Shown here: positions 48,539-60,247 of the stretch, piece after piece
Position numbering within the stretch: position 1 is the first letter of the stretch
Layout: each line of letters begins with the position of its first letter
From: Euglena gracilis
Lineage: Eukaryota > Euglenida > Euglenophyceae > Euglenales
Reading direction: 5' to 3'
NCBI GenBank assembly: GCA_039621445.1
Contig: CP154955.1
Span: 26,926,029-26,990,028, forward strand
Length of the DNA: 64,000 bases
Notes under the pieces: generated by a model
Told to the model about the DNA's origin: nothing
The model's input: the letters and a program-made list of their open reading frames with translations, nothing else
The model's database searches: none
Program-made: the position numbers and the translations under genes

Positions 48539-49507
48539 AATTTTGAAAATGCGGGGAAAGACCTTCAGCATTTTCGAGAAAGTGTTGACAATATTTTGCG
48601 CATCCAACTTCCACAAAACTTCCAACAAATCAGCGAAATGCTGCAAGAAGCGGAAACGCGGAATGATTCCAAGTTTCTGCATGTGCAAGATGGTATGAGC
48701 CATCTTTTTGCCAAAGTGGAATCCTGTTCAACCATGCTACTGCAATTGCAGCACCAGTTACAAGCACAAAATGCCACCCCCAAAATGCCAGAAATCGGTA
48801 ACTTTGTTGCGATGGGGCATTTTGCCACACTCTCTACTTCTTTCCAAGAAGCCCAACAACGGATTTTGCATCTCTGCTCGGAAATAGAGCATTTGAAGCA
48901 ATTTCAAGCGAAAGTGCAAGAAAATTTTGTTCCCGTAGGCAAATTCAGCTTTTGGAGGAACGAATTTTACACTTGGAGCAAAAATCCTGCCATTGTGCCG
49001 CAAATCAGGATGGATTAACCACCCTGCACGCGAAAATCGCGAATTGCGCACAACGGTTGGATTTCGCGCAACAACAATCACAAACGGACATTGGCGGTAT
49101 TAATGCCACCGTTGTCGGTTTGCAGGAGCATGTTTCCGCACTTTCCAAGCGAATCGGCGACATTAGTGGTATTCAAGCCGCTATTGGGGAGTTGCAAACC
49201 TGTTGCACCTTGCTGTCCACCACAGTAGCGGAAATTCACGCACTTCCCAATATCTCGCGTGCTCGGATATCCGAGTCACCAGAATCTCGCTCTCGTTTTA
49301 TAACAAAATGCTTGGTAACAACAAGGAAACCTTGCAAGCATTTTGCACGAGTTTGATTCAACTTGAGGAATCTGTGAATCGGAATGCTAGATAATTGCAA
49401 GATGAGGTTTCACGGTGGGATGGACGAATTTCTGCGTTGTTGGAAAAGCCAACCGCGGAAAATTCGCGCACCACCGCGGAAACCCCCACCAAGTCACACC
49501 ACCAATG
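48539..49507 (+). pseudogene. gag: Family B gag coiled-coil fragment (B2)
   Basis: Starts inside gag at the point equal to 30830. It carries NFENAGKDLQHFRESVDNIL, QLPQNFQQISEMLQEAETRN and the following coiled coil to about 48960, then the same frame change and TAA (near 49392) as B1. The gag N-terminus and leader are missing, so B2 has no start codon of its own. A local change at 49285-49296 (AATCTCGCTCTCG) adds a private frameshift. Confidence 0.75.
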
Positions 49508-50411
49508 TGGGTGGATCCCCGTCTCATTGGGGTTTCACCTTATTCGCGATTGCGATGGTGCCCTTGAAGTCTCTCTGAGCAACCCGCTGACGCTCGGTGG
49601 TATTCCAGGCGTTTGTGTCAGGGTAATTCTTAAAACCAAACGCGTTTCGCGGACTTTCCGCTCCGTGTGTATCCCGTGCAGGATTTCCCGCACCAAGTGT
49701 AAGGTTGGCAGGATTTTCCTGCGGGATTTGCAAAAAATTTGGTGAACTTCTCCCTGTGGGGCGGGTTTCCCGCCGAAAACCCGACGGGTTGTTCGGTAAT
49801 CCAGAACCCGTTGGTGGTTGGTATGATCGCGAATGCGACACATGACCAATACCAGGTGTGGGTTGTTGGCTCATTCCTCCTACAAGGTTGGAATGTTGAA
49901 TTTTTTGGTGGAGACTCGGATTTTCGAGCAGGGGGTCAATTTCCTCATCGGAAATGTGTTGCGAAAAGTGAGTTTGTGGTGTGGGCAAATGCAAAGGTGG
50001 TACAATTCGCGTTTTCGCGGGTGGTTGTACCAAATTCGCGGTGGATGTAGGGATTCCTACTCCAGAAATGGTAATTTGAGAGCGCGATTCCGGGACATTT
50101 GGAATACCAACCGCAGCGCTTACCGCGGTGGGTGGTGGCATAACCGGTACCGGAGTGGACATTTTATCCAAACTCGCGGACAAGTCACGCACCGTTTCTT
50201 CCAAATATTCCACCAACTGGAGTTGGCCGCAAATACGGTCAACCTCAGTCTCCAAATGCCTAATGCGTTTGCGGTAACGGGAAAAGTCGTCCAAGAGTGG
50301 TAACTTTTCAGAAACCAAGTGTAGGTCTTGGACAAGTTGTCTTTGGGACTCCTCCACATTCCGGAGTTGACCCGCAAGCGCTTTTACTGCATTTGAGACA
50401 ATTTGCAACAT
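49508..50411 (-). pseudogene. gag: Inverted gag middle segment (B2)
   Basis: Same inversion with the same breakpoints as 31797-32700, so it predates the duplication. The minus-strand frame is open for over 290 codons. Confidence 0.85.
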
Positions 50412-51394
50412 GGGGACAAATTTTTCGGGACTGGGAGTACTACTGGGCACTAAAGGGACCCACCCAAGACCCGAATCCCGAGGTAGTCAAGATGGAATTC
50501 ATCGATTGCCTACCGAGGGAGGAGCGAGAACGTGCACGCAATTTGGTGATATGTAATGGCGTATCATTCGGTGACCTGGTTGAGCAATACGCTTCAACCA
50601 ACTCAAGCTTGGTCATCAGGATTACCCTGGAGAAGAAATGGCGACAATCCGCGCCATCAGATCGCAAATGGAAATCGATAGACCTTTGGTATGCCAAATG
50701 GTTAGCACTTGCTTCCGAAGTTGATGAACTTAGCGAGAAGCAAATGCGCGAACAATTCTATGCAGTTTTGTTGCATTTCACACCATCCCTCGTGAAGGAT
50801 ATCCATCGCGAGGAGTTGGCAGTGCATGAGATGACTCTTGCCCAACGTTGGAATTATGTGTCAAAGCAACTCAAGCTCACACAAGTTTTGGGACAAATAC
50901 AGTCCGCTTTGCAAACGCATCCCAACGCGAGAATACCTGCGGGTGCGGTTAATGCGTTGCAAAAATCACATATGTCACCAAGATCACCCAACACGGGATC
51001 GAAAACGCGGAATCAGCGTTCTTCGGACCAAGTCACGGATAAACTGTGCTTTTTGTGCAACAAATCTGGTCACATGTCTCGGGAATGCCCGAATCCCGAT
51101 GCGCGAAAGCGTGTTGGAAGCCCAAGGGGCTCGACCTCCTCACGGGGATCGGGTTCCTCGACGTTTTCACGTCAATCGGGAGTTTCACGGTCTTCGGAGC
51201 ATCGCTTTAGCGGTAGTAGGCCCAAGTCCCCATCGCGTGATGGTCGGGAAGCCCGTCCTTCTCGCGGTCGGTCACCTGGACCCCCTTCCCGAAAACGGGA
51301 TTTCAATCGCGACTCTTCACGATCTCGCTTGCGAAGTGGATCATCCTCTTCGCGCGAGTCATCGGGGAAACCCCGTTACACCGGTCATGGTTGA
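50412..51394 (+). CDS. gag: Family B Gag capsid-like region, CCHC knuckle and Ser/Arg tail (B2)
   Basis: Continuous frame from QIFRDWEYYWALKG through FIDCLPREERERARNLV and the helical capsid-like part to CFLCNKSGHMSREC (~51045-51088), then a ~95-residue tail rich in S, R, G and P (SRGSGSSTFSRQSGVSRSSE, RDSSRSRLRSGSSSSRESSG) that looks like an RS-type RNA-binding tail. It ends at TGA 51392-51394. This is the fullest nucleocapsid in the window, and the Ser/Arg tail is absent from B0 and deleted from B1. Confidence 0.8.
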
Positions 51395-51823
51395 CGGGAA
51401 ACCCGTTCGCCACGACGGTTTGACGGAGGAACAGAATACCGTTCCCCCCGTTATGCGGAATCCCGCCACAAATCCCGTTGTTCACTTTGCAGTTCCAAAG
51501 ACCACCACTCATCCAAATATCCAAGATCTCGTTCCCCCCAGCCCGGCTGCGGAAATCGCGGTAAGCTCCGCGATGACCGTGGTTACTCCTCCAACCGGCA
51601 AAAGGTCGGTTTCAAGATATCTTGTTTGGAGGAGGACACCCCGGCTTCGAGCAGGGAGGGGGATGAGACCTCGGACGGGGAATTTAAAGAGGCCCGAATG
51701 GCGGTGCGCTCATTGAGTTCAATCTATTCCGCCAAAAAGTCCGTTGCCGGCTATGCGGCCGGTTCGGACTTGGAGTAGGGGAGCCCGAGGTCCGAGGGCA
51801 CGGACCTCTGGGCTGATGAACAG
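51395..51823 (+). pseudogene. pol: Linker between nucleocapsid and protease (B2)
   Basis: A charged, Pro/Ser-rich stretch spread over two frames: RKPVRHDGLTEEQNTVPPVM and then DDRGYSSNRQKVGFKISCLE, EARMAVRSLSSIYSAKKSVA. It ends at TAG near 51778. No domain is recognised. It is the probable Gag-Pol junction of family B. Confidence 0.4.
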
Positions 51824-52914
51824 ATGGAGGTAAGACCTGATCAACCTTACCCCCCCTGCCCATCCGCCTTCACGGTCAGTACCCGGAATTATTTCGGGTC
51901 CCCTACCCCCCACTCCACATTTCCGCTCGGAATGCTGAGCAAAGTAGGAAAGGGTTCATGGGAGAGCTGGAATGCAAACGTATTTCCGCCAGACCCTTCA
52001 CTTTGCGTACCACCAATGAAATTACTCGTCCAAGCGGAAATCCGCATTCAAAATTTCTCCACTAAAGTTAAAATTTTAATTGACACTGGTTGTCGCATTG
52101 CACTGCTTTTCGGTTGGGGTTGATACCGACCCCGCTCTTGGTAAGCGCCAAGAAACCGATCAAAATTACAACCGCGGATAACACCCCCATGTGTGGTGGT
52201 GATTTGGGGTGTGTGCTCGAGATACTCTTGCCCATCATTCCGAAGCATCACTCACAACCCCCACAATTACAACATTTCACCAATATTTGGGGTTACGAGT
52301 CCGGAATTCACGGGTCTGACGTAATTTTGGGATACCCATTTTTACGCCTGTACCGATTGGTTGTGGATTGCCACTCCCACGGTTTGCGCACAGCACCATC
52401 CACTTCACTGACACCCAAACCACCATCAACGTTGGCATCCGCCATGATGACCACCACTTTTCCAACACCCTTACCCACAATGACAACACCGTTATCCACC
52501 ACACCAACAACCGTTTTCCACACCCGGGGTACGGAGAAAGCCTCCCCCCTGCCCAATGACACACCAGCATGCGTTCCACATGAGGCAGGGCAAGCGAGTA
52601 GCGGTACCCCCGCCGTTTCACTGGGTTACAAGACGAAAGCCCAAAGGCCTGAAGATATATCGGTGTCGAGTAGTCGCCCAGCTACACCACCACTCCGTTT
52701 CCCACCAGTTGTGCCGAATCCAGGAACACCTGTACAAGACTCACCGGGTAATGCCATCGACACCCACTTACACTCACACCCGTCACACCACTACACTTCC
52801 TTCCAATGTGTGCACTGCAGGAGAAATTCCAACCAATCGGATTTCGATTGTGGATGTTTAGTTGAAGATCCGAACACTAATCGCTATTCAGAATACGGAA
52901 GCCACACTCAATGA
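51824..52914 (+). pseudogene. pol: Family B retropepsin-type protease (B2)
   Basis: Same arrangement as B1: KVKILIDTGCRIALLF then a one-base shift into the frame 52090-52914 with KKPIKITTADNTPM, SDVILGYPFLRLYRLVVD and the Cys motif CVHCRRNSNQSDFDCGC. A TGA (52121-52123) closes the first frame where B1 has TTA. Confidence 0.75.
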
Positions 52915-54985
52915 TATACTTGGTTGTAGCCCGCAATGCGCGGAAATACACCGAGTTCTCAAACAACGCGGATTAACCTCGTTGTTTGGAAACGCGAAAA
53001 GAGTTATGCCTAATCACCATCCAGAGTACACTTGGTATGAATTTGATGCGGAATGGGGAAAACCCCAACCTGTCCAAACTCCCTTGGGATTACCCCTTGA
53101 GGTAGTGGAAGACATCTCGCATGTTTGTGGATCCATTCATTGTGTTTCTTCACTCCAACCCGGAAATCGGGTGCATGAATACGCGAAAAGCGTATGGAAT
53201 GCTTTCAATTTTGGTCAATATCGCATTTTGGAACGATGGTTTTCCAAAATCTCGACATTGGCTGATTCTTTTGATTTGGCATTGGAAATCGATGCCTTTT
53301 CATCCAATGCACATGCCCGTTTGCCACGTCATTGGTCACAACACTCCAAAGCATTTGATAAATTTTGGGGTGATACGGTGTTATGGATGCACCCTCCCCC
53401 AAAACTTATCGAATGTGCGATTGAGAAAATTCTACGGGATGAAGCCCGTGGAGTTATTCTCATACCCATCATTTCGGAAGCGGAATGGTTCACCCAACTA
53501 TCGTATGTGTGTTTTCATTGGTGGGATTTGCCCACTAATGTACCGATTTTTAAAGATTTTTGTGGTAAAATATTACCACCCTTGCAAGAAATCATTTTTC
53601 GCGTATGTTTCTTCGATGCATTCGGAATGTCCGAATTCGCGGTGCCGAGGAAGCTCGGTAGCCCCAGGGATACCCTGGTGGTTTCCGCAGTCATCGAGAG
53701 TGCAGGTCAGCATCCTAAGTCAGCTGAATTCTGCTCGCGGATCCCCCGCGAATTTCACGGGGTGCTGGAAAATCCAGTATACGCGTGCGACATCGACCCC
53801 GCGATACGCGGTCCGTTCGGTATTTTTAAATCGAGCTTAAGGATGGAGCCAAACCAGTGCCAGGAGCCAAACCGGAAATTTTTTCGTTGTTCGGGAGAAC
53901 GCGAACAAGCTCTCAATGAAATGATCGAGAAGCTTATTCAGCGCAAGTGGATCGTACCCTCGAAAAGCGAGTGGACATCCCAGGCATTTGTTGTTCCTAA
54001 ACCCCCAGACCCCTCAGGTCAGAAGAAATGGAGACTCGTGTACCTGAACTCCCAAACAAGGGATGATCCCTTCCCGCTCCCCCTGATCGAGGATTTAATC
54101 ACCAAACAATCGGAAAACCGGTTGTGGTCAATTTTCGATCTGGAGGACGGTTTTCACCAAACGCACTTGCACCCTGACTCACAACCATACACGGCATTCG
54201 TGACATCCAGGGGTGTGTACCAGTGGACGGTACTTCCCATGGGTGTTAAGAAAGGCCCAGCCATGTTTCAACACTTGATACAATGGGTTTTACGCGATTT
54301 ACCGTTTGCCATTGTGTACATTGATGATGTGCTGGTGGGAACACGACCACCAACCGCAAAATCGAGCGAGGATATCCTCGTCAAACACTTCCTCCATGTT
54401 TGCGCGGTATTAGCCGCTTTTCAAAAACATGTGCTTTTCGCGAAAGGCGCGAAAATGCATTTGTTTCGGATTCTTGTAAAATTTTGCGGTCACATCCTCA
54501 GCAATGGACAGCGGAAAGCCGCTCCGAGTAAACGCGAAGCCATTAAGAAATGGACCCCTGAGGTAATCAAAACGATTACACACCTCAAAGGATTTTTGGG
54601 ATTAGCCCAATATTACGCGATTTATATGAATGACTTCGCGAAAATCGCGGTGCCCCTCACCAAACAGCTCAAAAACCGGGCTGTTGACAACACCAAAGTC
54701 ATTTGGGATGACCAAATGCGCGAGGCCCTTGAGAAAATCAAGGTTTTGCTTTTGGAGAATGTTGTCCTCGAAATCGCGGACCCATACAAACCATACGTAC
54801 TGGAAGTCGACAGCAGCGATTACGCTGTTGGCGGAGTTCTTAGCCAGCATAATGCGGCGAATGAGCTCCTACCTGTGGCTTTCTTCAGCAGAAAGTTACA
54901 GGGCGACGATGGAAAGGGTCAAGTCAAATGGAGTATACGCGAGAAGGAAACCTGCTTATACTCCAGAAATTTCGAAGCTGGGTAG
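52862..54985 (+). CDS. pol: Fused Dam-like domain and reverse transcriptase, family B pol (B2)
   Basis: 707 codons open, the longest coding stretch in the window. Residues ~20-285 are the Dam-like region (LALEIDAFSSNAHARLPRHW, TVLWMHPPPKLIECAIEKIL with HPPP at 53390-53401). Residues ~300-590 are RT with WSIFDLEDGFHQ and VYIDDVLVGT (YIDD at 54317-54328). Residues ~590-707 are the thumb and the start of RNase H (VLEVDSSDYAVGG). This shows directly that the Dam-like domain is part of Pol and is placed between protease and RT. There is no ATG; it is entered from the protease frame. A short local change after GPFGIF (53823-53880) alters a few residues compared with B1 but keeps the frame. Confidence 0.85.
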   Translation: MKIRTLIAIQNTEATLNDILGCSPQCAEIHRVLKQRGLTSLFGNAKRVMPNHHPEYTWYEFDAEWGKPQPVQTPLGLPLEVVEDISHVCGSIHCVSSLQPGNRVHEYAKSVWNAFNFGQYRILERWFSKISTLADSFDLALEIDAFSSNAHARLPRHWSQHSKAFDKFWGDTVLWMHPPPKLIECAIEKILRDEARGVILIPIISEAEWFTQLSYVCFHWWDLPTNVPIFKDFCGKILPPLQEIIFRVCFFDAFGMSEFAVPRKLGSPRDTLVVSAVIESAGQHPKSAEFCSRIPREFHGVLENPVYACDIDPAIRGPFGIFKSSLRMEPNQCQEPNRKFFRCSGEREQALNEMIEKLIQRKWIVPSKSEWTSQAFVVPKPPDPSGQKKWRLVYLNSQTRDDPFPLPLIEDLITKQSENRLWSIFDLEDGFHQTHLHPDSQPYTAFVTSRGVYQWTVLPMGVKKGPAMFQHLIQWVLRDLPFAIVYIDDVLVGTRPPTAKSSEDILVKHFLHVCAVLAAFQKHVLFAKGAKMHLFRILVKFCGHILSNGQRKAAPSKREAIKKWTPEVIKTITHLKGFLGLAQYYAIYMNDFAKIAVPLTKQLKNRAVDNTKVIWDDQMREALEKIKVLLLENVVLEIADPYKPYVLEVDSSDYAVGGVLSQHNAANELLPVAFFSRKLQGDDGKGQVKWSIREKETCLYSRNFEAG

Positions 54986-55330
54986 CCAGCAGCCTCGTCC
55001 AGATCCTCGTCAAGACCGACCATGAGAGTCTCCAACACTGGTACACCGAGGATTTGAACAAGGCCATGTCATCGGTCGGAAGGCGATGCAGATGGCATGA
55101 GTTCTTGAGTCAATTCAACGTTGTGGTTATTTATACCCCTGGTCACACACAAAAAGTAGCGGATCCGCTCATTCGGGCCCCTTGGTATTACCCTGGGAAC
55201 CCTGACGAGGGATACGCGACTTTTCACGGAAGTCAGGAAGCTGACGAATACGCACGTCGAAACGACGCTGCGGACAATCTTTTGGATTCTTTTCCCATTT
55301 CACAACTATTCCTGGTCGCACCAGTGCGCG
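54928..55330 (+). pseudogene. pol: Family B RNase H C-terminal part (B2)
   Basis: Same frame change as in B1. It carries KTDHESLQHW, RCRWHEFLSQFNVVVIYTPG and KVADPLIRAPWYYP. Confidence 0.8.
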
Positions 55331-56428
55331 GAAGGCGCCAACGTGGAAGCACGTCCGGACCCCGGCATATTACATGCACGGAGTCCCCTTCCCCACTGTT
55401 CTTTCGCGAATGGGATTATAGTCCTGATCCGGTGTATGACACCATTGGCACCAGACTTCGTAATGGCGAAGTGCTGGACAATTACACCCTTTCACCTTTA
55501 CGGTTGGTTTTTCGCAATAAATCGGGTTACAAATATTGTATTCCCCGGGACCTGGTTGATAATGTGATTTTGTGTTATCACAACCATGGTCACCCTGGGG
55601 CCCCCAAACTTCTTTCGTTGGTGGGCCGCAGGTATTTCACAACCCTGAGCGAGAAAGCGCTTTACTCACGCTGTTTGCGAATAGCACAACGGTGTCAAAT
55701 TTGTCAAGCGGTAAAACACCGCAGAAGTACCCCCCCCTGGTACGATGGATTTCTTCCCCGTACCCCCTGACATTTTTACATCCCTCTGCATGGATTTTCT
55801 GCAATTAGAACCGTGCAAAGGAACGGACGACAAAATTTAGGATTACGTTTTTGTTGTCGTCTGCAGGCTGAGTGGGTACATTGTAGCCATTCCATGCCAG
55901 AAGTCAGGGTTGACTGCCCAAACTTTGGCAACTATATTTTTGGAGAAATGCATTTGCTTATTGGGTTTACCGAATGAAATCGTGAGTGATCAAGACCATT
56001 TGATTTCTTCAAGTTTTTTCACCACTTTTTGCAGTTTACGCGGAATCGAGCAACATTTTTCCATTATATACCGACCCAAAGGCAATGGTAGAGCCGAGGC
56101 AGCCGTGAAATACGTCGTGAATATGCTTCGCCTTTCACTGGCTGACTCGCGCAGCAACTGGATATCAGTTCTACCATGGTCTTTGTTTAATATCAATACC
56201 CTACCAGGGTTGGTTTTGCCGCACTCCCGCTATAAATTAGTCTTCGGACGGGACCCTCCGGCAATAGGGGATGTCCCTTCGGAGAGACCCGCCCGAACGA
56301 GTGTCAGTTGCGAGACCTGGTTTGCGGAAGTAGAAAATCTACGTTCTGCAGTCCAGAAGCGCGTGACTGATATTCATGCAACCAAACGGAAATCGTTTTT
56401 TGCAGAATTTCAAGTCACCTGTATATAG
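55331..56428 (+). pseudogene. pol: Family B integrase (B2)
   Basis: The HHCC finger (HNHGHPGAPK, CQICQ) is intact to 55733. An extra C at 55731-55737 (ACCCCCCCTGG against ACCCCCCCTGG minus one in B1) shifts the frame, and a TAG at 55838-55840 (TAC in B1) adds a stop in the original frame. From about 55856 it continues with VVCRLSGYIVAIPCQKSGLT, VSDQDHLISSS and GNGRAEAAVKYVV. The position that is TAG in B1 (37604) is TGG here. Confidence 0.8.
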
Positions 56429-56861
56429 TGACCGCGTGTGGGTGCGTAATAGCCGAACTCGCATGCGGTCTTCCAAGCTGGACCCCCTCTGGCTCGGCCC
56501 CTGTGAAATCCTAGAAAGACTAGGTACCAGCGGGCGTTACAAGGTTGCATTACCGAATGGTGTTGAGGACGTTCATATGGACGACTTCGAACCATACCTG
56601 TCGCCACCGGATGGGAAACCCATCCCGTGTTTGCACTTCAAACCCCGTTCCAGATTACCTGAGACGGATGATTTTGGAGTCGACAAAATCATCGATCACA
56701 AAATCGACAAAGGTATGCACCTTTGGAAGGTCCGCTGGAAAGGGTATGGGGCCGAGGAGGACACTTGGGAACCAGCAACCAGTTTTGTTGGGTATTCCCA
56801 ACAAGATTGGAAGCTGTGGAACAAGCAGCATAAAATTGATGTTTCCATGACAAGTTTTTGA
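56376..56861 (+). CDS. pol: Family B integrase C-terminus with chromodomain (B2)
   Basis: As in B1 but six bases shorter after SPVYS (CCCGGT missing near 56428), so two residues are absent while the frame is kept. WLGPCEILERLGTSGRYK, KIIDHKIDKGMHLWKVRWKG and EEDTWEPATSF are intact. Confidence 0.85.
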   Translation: MQPNGNRFLQNFKSPVYSDRVWVRNSRTRMRSSKLDPLWLGPCEILERLGTSGRYKVALPNGVEDVHMDDFEPYLSPPDGKPIPCLHFKPRSRLPETDDFGVDKIIDHKIDKGMHLWKVRWKGYGAEEDTWEPATSFVGYSQQDWKLWNKQHKIDVSMTSF

Positions 56862-57023
56862 GAACGCATGGGAAACCCACGTTGTTTTCTCTTCCTTTTA
56901 TCATTAATTCTTATCATTCTTTCTTTCCGCAGACTCTTTAGCAAATAATACTCAAGCGGTTACCCTTACACACCTTACAACCAACAACCCAAACATCCCA
57001 CCGTACCGACCCCGGGCGGTATC
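56862..57023 (+). promoter_or_regulatory. Putative 3' splice acceptor upstream of ORF-X (B2)
   Basis: TTTCTTTCCGCAG ends at 56932, 91 bases before the ORF-X ATG at 57024. It differs from B1 by one base (C/A before AG... TCCGCAG against TCCACAG) that leaves the acceptor consensus intact. Confidence 0.35.
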
Positions 57024-58699
57024 ATGCTGCCCGGTGGAAGGGAGCCAGGCGGAGGACCGCCTTACCACCCCACCACTCACCCTCAACCCGACCAGTATGC
57101 GTACCGATACGGTACACAGCCACCTGCACGGACTGCGGCCCAGGGAAGCCCTGAAGCCAGCAGCAGTAGCAGGATGACCCAGATGCCTACGGAAGCGCGG
57201 CCATCTCAGCCATCAGGCTCTCGTCGCCTCCCACCGTATGCGGGCGTGATGATCCACCGCACGGCGGAGACGATGAGCCGGGTTATGCGTATGAGCGCAA
57301 ACCCGGCACCAGACCAACTCACCCAGGCATTGTGGGAGGACCACTGCCGTAAACTTTTGACCATCGCGAATACCGCTCCAGCCCTGTGGTGTATGTGCGC
57401 CCAGGCGACGATGACCGGTCTGGTGTATTACACCGACCCGGACGCGTCGGGATTCGCGGCGGACATTACCATGCGTGACCTGGGCGTGGAAGTCCCGCCA
57501 CAGGTAGCACGGCAGGTACCACCAGTTGGCACTTACACCGCACATTTTCGTGCTCACTCCCCCGGATTACCCGAGGAAGAGACAGTGGAAGCACCTGTCC
57601 GGAGTGAACACCCACGCGTGAAAGAAAGTATTTTTCGATCCCCCGAGCGCATGCCCCGGCGGGATTATCCTGCGCAGGAGCCTGTGTCTCAGTTCACCGT
57701 CTCTGGGGATTACCCCCAGGAGGCGCCAATGCCACGGGATCAGTACGTGTATCCACCTCAACCCCACCCAACCATACCTGACCCTATGCCACGACGTCCT
57801 GCGGAGGGAAACCCTCCCCCGACGTCTGACACGGCCCGAAGCGCTCGTCCGCGGGAAGCCGCGGCAGCGCCTCGTGCGGCACCAGTTCCCCCGGCACGGG
57901 ATGAACCCGTTAACCCGTGGACTGGCCGGCCGTTCGAGACTGAGGAGGAGCGTCAACAGTATGAATATGCTGTGACAATCCAACGACAAATAGCACGTCG
58001 TCCCCCTGTTTCCGCTGGCCAGGGATACCCTGCCCGGGCGGAAATGACACGGGAAGAGCGCCAGCAGTATGATGCTGCTGTGTCGGCTCTCACAGGAGTA
58101 CCAGCTCCATCACGGTCAAGTCAACCAGCGCGACAGCAGGACGTTGCTGTGGCGGAAGCGCCTCCAGCACGGCCCACAAGCTCTGCCGCCGGCAAGCGTG
58201 ACCGCGGCCCAGAACATCTGACGCCGCAGCCACAGCGCCGCTCGCCGAGGTCGGAAAATCCGCCCGCGGCGATGCACGTCGACGCTGAGGAGGAAGCTCC
58301 GCCAGCGCCAGACGTGACGGCAGAACGGGCACGTCGGGAAACCCGACCATCCCCAGTCGCACCAGTTTACTCGAATCGTGGTGACGCTGAGCAGGAATCT
58401 GCTCGAACGCCAAGCACGGAATCCGTGACTTACCCTGTGTTTACGCCAGAAGACCCAGAATACTGGGATTACTGGCAACATTCGAATGGCTTTCTATCAC
58501 AAAGGGTAAGGGTAAAGGTAAGGGCAAGGGTAAGGGGAAAGGAAAAGGCCAGGAGAAAGGTGGGAAAGCCCCACCTGGCAAAGGCGGAAAAGCCGCTTGG
58601 CCAACTCCAGGCAAAGGCGGAAAATCTGCCGGACCCCCAGCAGGCAGGGGCGGAAACGCCGCCGAACCTTCGAAAACGAAGGACTGTGACGTTGCCTCA
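57024..58699 (+). CDS. ORF-X N-terminal region (B2)
   Basis: The ATG at 57024 opens a 583-codon frame (MLPGGREPGGGPPYHPTTHP). A Pro/Tyr/Gln-rich start is followed by the small structured region RTAETMSRVMRMSANPAPDQ to VYYTDPDASGFAADITMRDL and a long P/A/R/E-rich stretch with EERQQYEYAV and EERQQYDAAV repeats. The heptamer GGGAAAG at 58535-58541 lies in phase for a -1 shift into the Lys-Gly frame. The unshifted frame ends at 58775 with an Arg/Lys-rich tail. This is the intact version of the reading frame damaged in B1. Unknown family. Confidence 0.6.
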
Positions 58700-60247
58700 G
58701 TGTTCAAGTACCTGGAGGAGATCCGGCCGAAAATCGACGAGGATCTCCAAAAGTTCACAAGGGCAGGCAACGTGATCCACCGACCACCGGATGCGGTGCT
58801 CGAAGTGGTGCAGAATCGTATGAACGATCACTGCAAACGTTTTTTCTACGGTGCCGAACTTCCAGCGTTTGAGGGATACCCTCATTCGAATGAAGTTGTC
58901 CTGGACCGGATGCCCGGTTTCTGGGAGCTATGGTTCTGGTTGGGATACCCCTGCCAGAATTTCGGCATTTTCACCGACCGAAACCGTCTGACGTACATCG
59001 ACTGTATGAATACTTGTGAAGACGGCGAAACGTTTGTCGCACAACTGAAGGAAATCTTCACGCACATGTATTCCGTACGAGCACTGGGAATACAGTGGAA
59101 GTATTACCCCCTGCCGGAGAAACTCCAGGCGCAGGCTGCGGTAATGTTCACGAGCAACCTCCAAGTATTATTGGACAGCATGTATGGCAGACTGTTCAAT
59201 GTACTGGATGTGGACCTCGCGTACCCCCAGCGGTACAAACTGGAATGCCAGTTTTGCAAAGAAGTTCACATTGGTGACTTCTGGGGTTTCGGAGAACGCG
59301 GAAAACCGCCTCCGACTGCCAAGAATGCCGGCAGCCCGCTGACAAGGAGATTTCTCCTGGATAAGTGCCGGAATCCTAATCTCGGAACGCAAGACCGAAA
59401 GGTGCTGAAACAGCACCGGCAGAACATATTTCTGCTGCAGCAGTACTGGCACAGGGCGTGGATTACCTACGTCCTGGAGGTCTACATGTATTTCCTGGAA
59501 TACATGACCACCGTTGTGGATGTCCACAGAAGGTGGTTACCTCGGGGATACACCGAGGTGGCGCCCAGACCCGATGACCCTGATCAGCGCAGGATGAACC
59601 TGCGACCGTACTGGGAAGAGGCCGAAATCGGCCTCCAGGAGCACCTGGATACCCAATTCGGTAATATCCTGATGTGGGAAGATTTCCAGATGTTTTTCGC
59701 CGCACACGAGGGAGAAGTACCTCGTTATGCGTTGCCGCTGCCTGCTTTCCTGGAAGAACTAGGAGAGTACGGCGTGACTGAGAATTGTCGACAGCAGTGG
59801 GAAGACCTCTGCCTGATAGACGACGACCAGCCGCAACCTCCACCCGGAAGCTGGGTGAGAGCGTCGTGGCCGCCTCCATACCCAAACTCTGACAGGAGTG
59901 AAAGTATAAGCTTTTACCGCCTGTCCGACGCACAAGGGTGCTACAGAAGCGGAAAAGACCCGCGCACTGCAGCACAACTCCACACAGAGGACTACCCTCC
60001 GGAAACGGAGGAGGAGGAAGAAACGGTCCCCATGGCCGAGGATGAACCTCAGCCAGCAGAACCCCCGGCACGGGAAACCTGTAGCCCATCGGTCGTGATG
60101 CTGGACACTGTGGCAGAAGCTGCCCAGCGCCCAGGCTCGCCGACAGGCGAAATGACGCCTGTCCCACTGTCGCCAGACTCACTGTGTGCGCGGTCCGAGG
60201 GTGCCCGCCCAAAGGAGGGGTCTCAAGGGGGCCCAAAGGGGCCATGA
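58700..60247 (+). CDS. ORF-X C-terminal region (B2)
   Basis: 515 codons, nearly identical to B1 (few substitutions, for example LDKCRNPN for LHQCRNPN). It begins in practice with the Lys-Gly tract read from about 58505 in this frame. The same aromatic-rich unknown domain and acidic Pro-rich tail end at TGA 60245-60247. Preservation of 515 codons in both copies contrasts with the frameshifted pol around it. Confidence 0.6.
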   Translation: MFKYLEEIRPKIDEDLQKFTRAGNVIHRPPDAVLEVVQNRMNDHCKRFFYGAELPAFEGYPHSNEVVLDRMPGFWELWFWLGYPCQNFGIFTDRNRLTYIDCMNTCEDGETFVAQLKEIFTHMYSVRALGIQWKYYPLPEKLQAQAAVMFTSNLQVLLDSMYGRLFNVLDVDLAYPQRYKLECQFCKEVHIGDFWGFGERGKPPPTAKNAGSPLTRRFLLDKCRNPNLGTQDRKVLKQHRQNIFLLQQYWHRAWITYVLEVYMYFLEYMTTVVDVHRRWLPRGYTEVAPRPDDPDQRRMNLRPYWEEAEIGLQEHLDTQFGNILMWEDFQMFFAAHEGEVPRYALPLPAFLEELGEYGVTENCRQQWEDLCLIDDDQPQPPPGSWVRASWPPPYPNSDRSESISFYRLSDAQGCYRSGKDPRTAAQLHTEDYPPETEEEEETVPMAEDEPQPAEPPARETCSPSVVMLDTVAEAAQRPGSPTGEMTPVPLSPDSLCARSEGARPKEGSQGGPKGP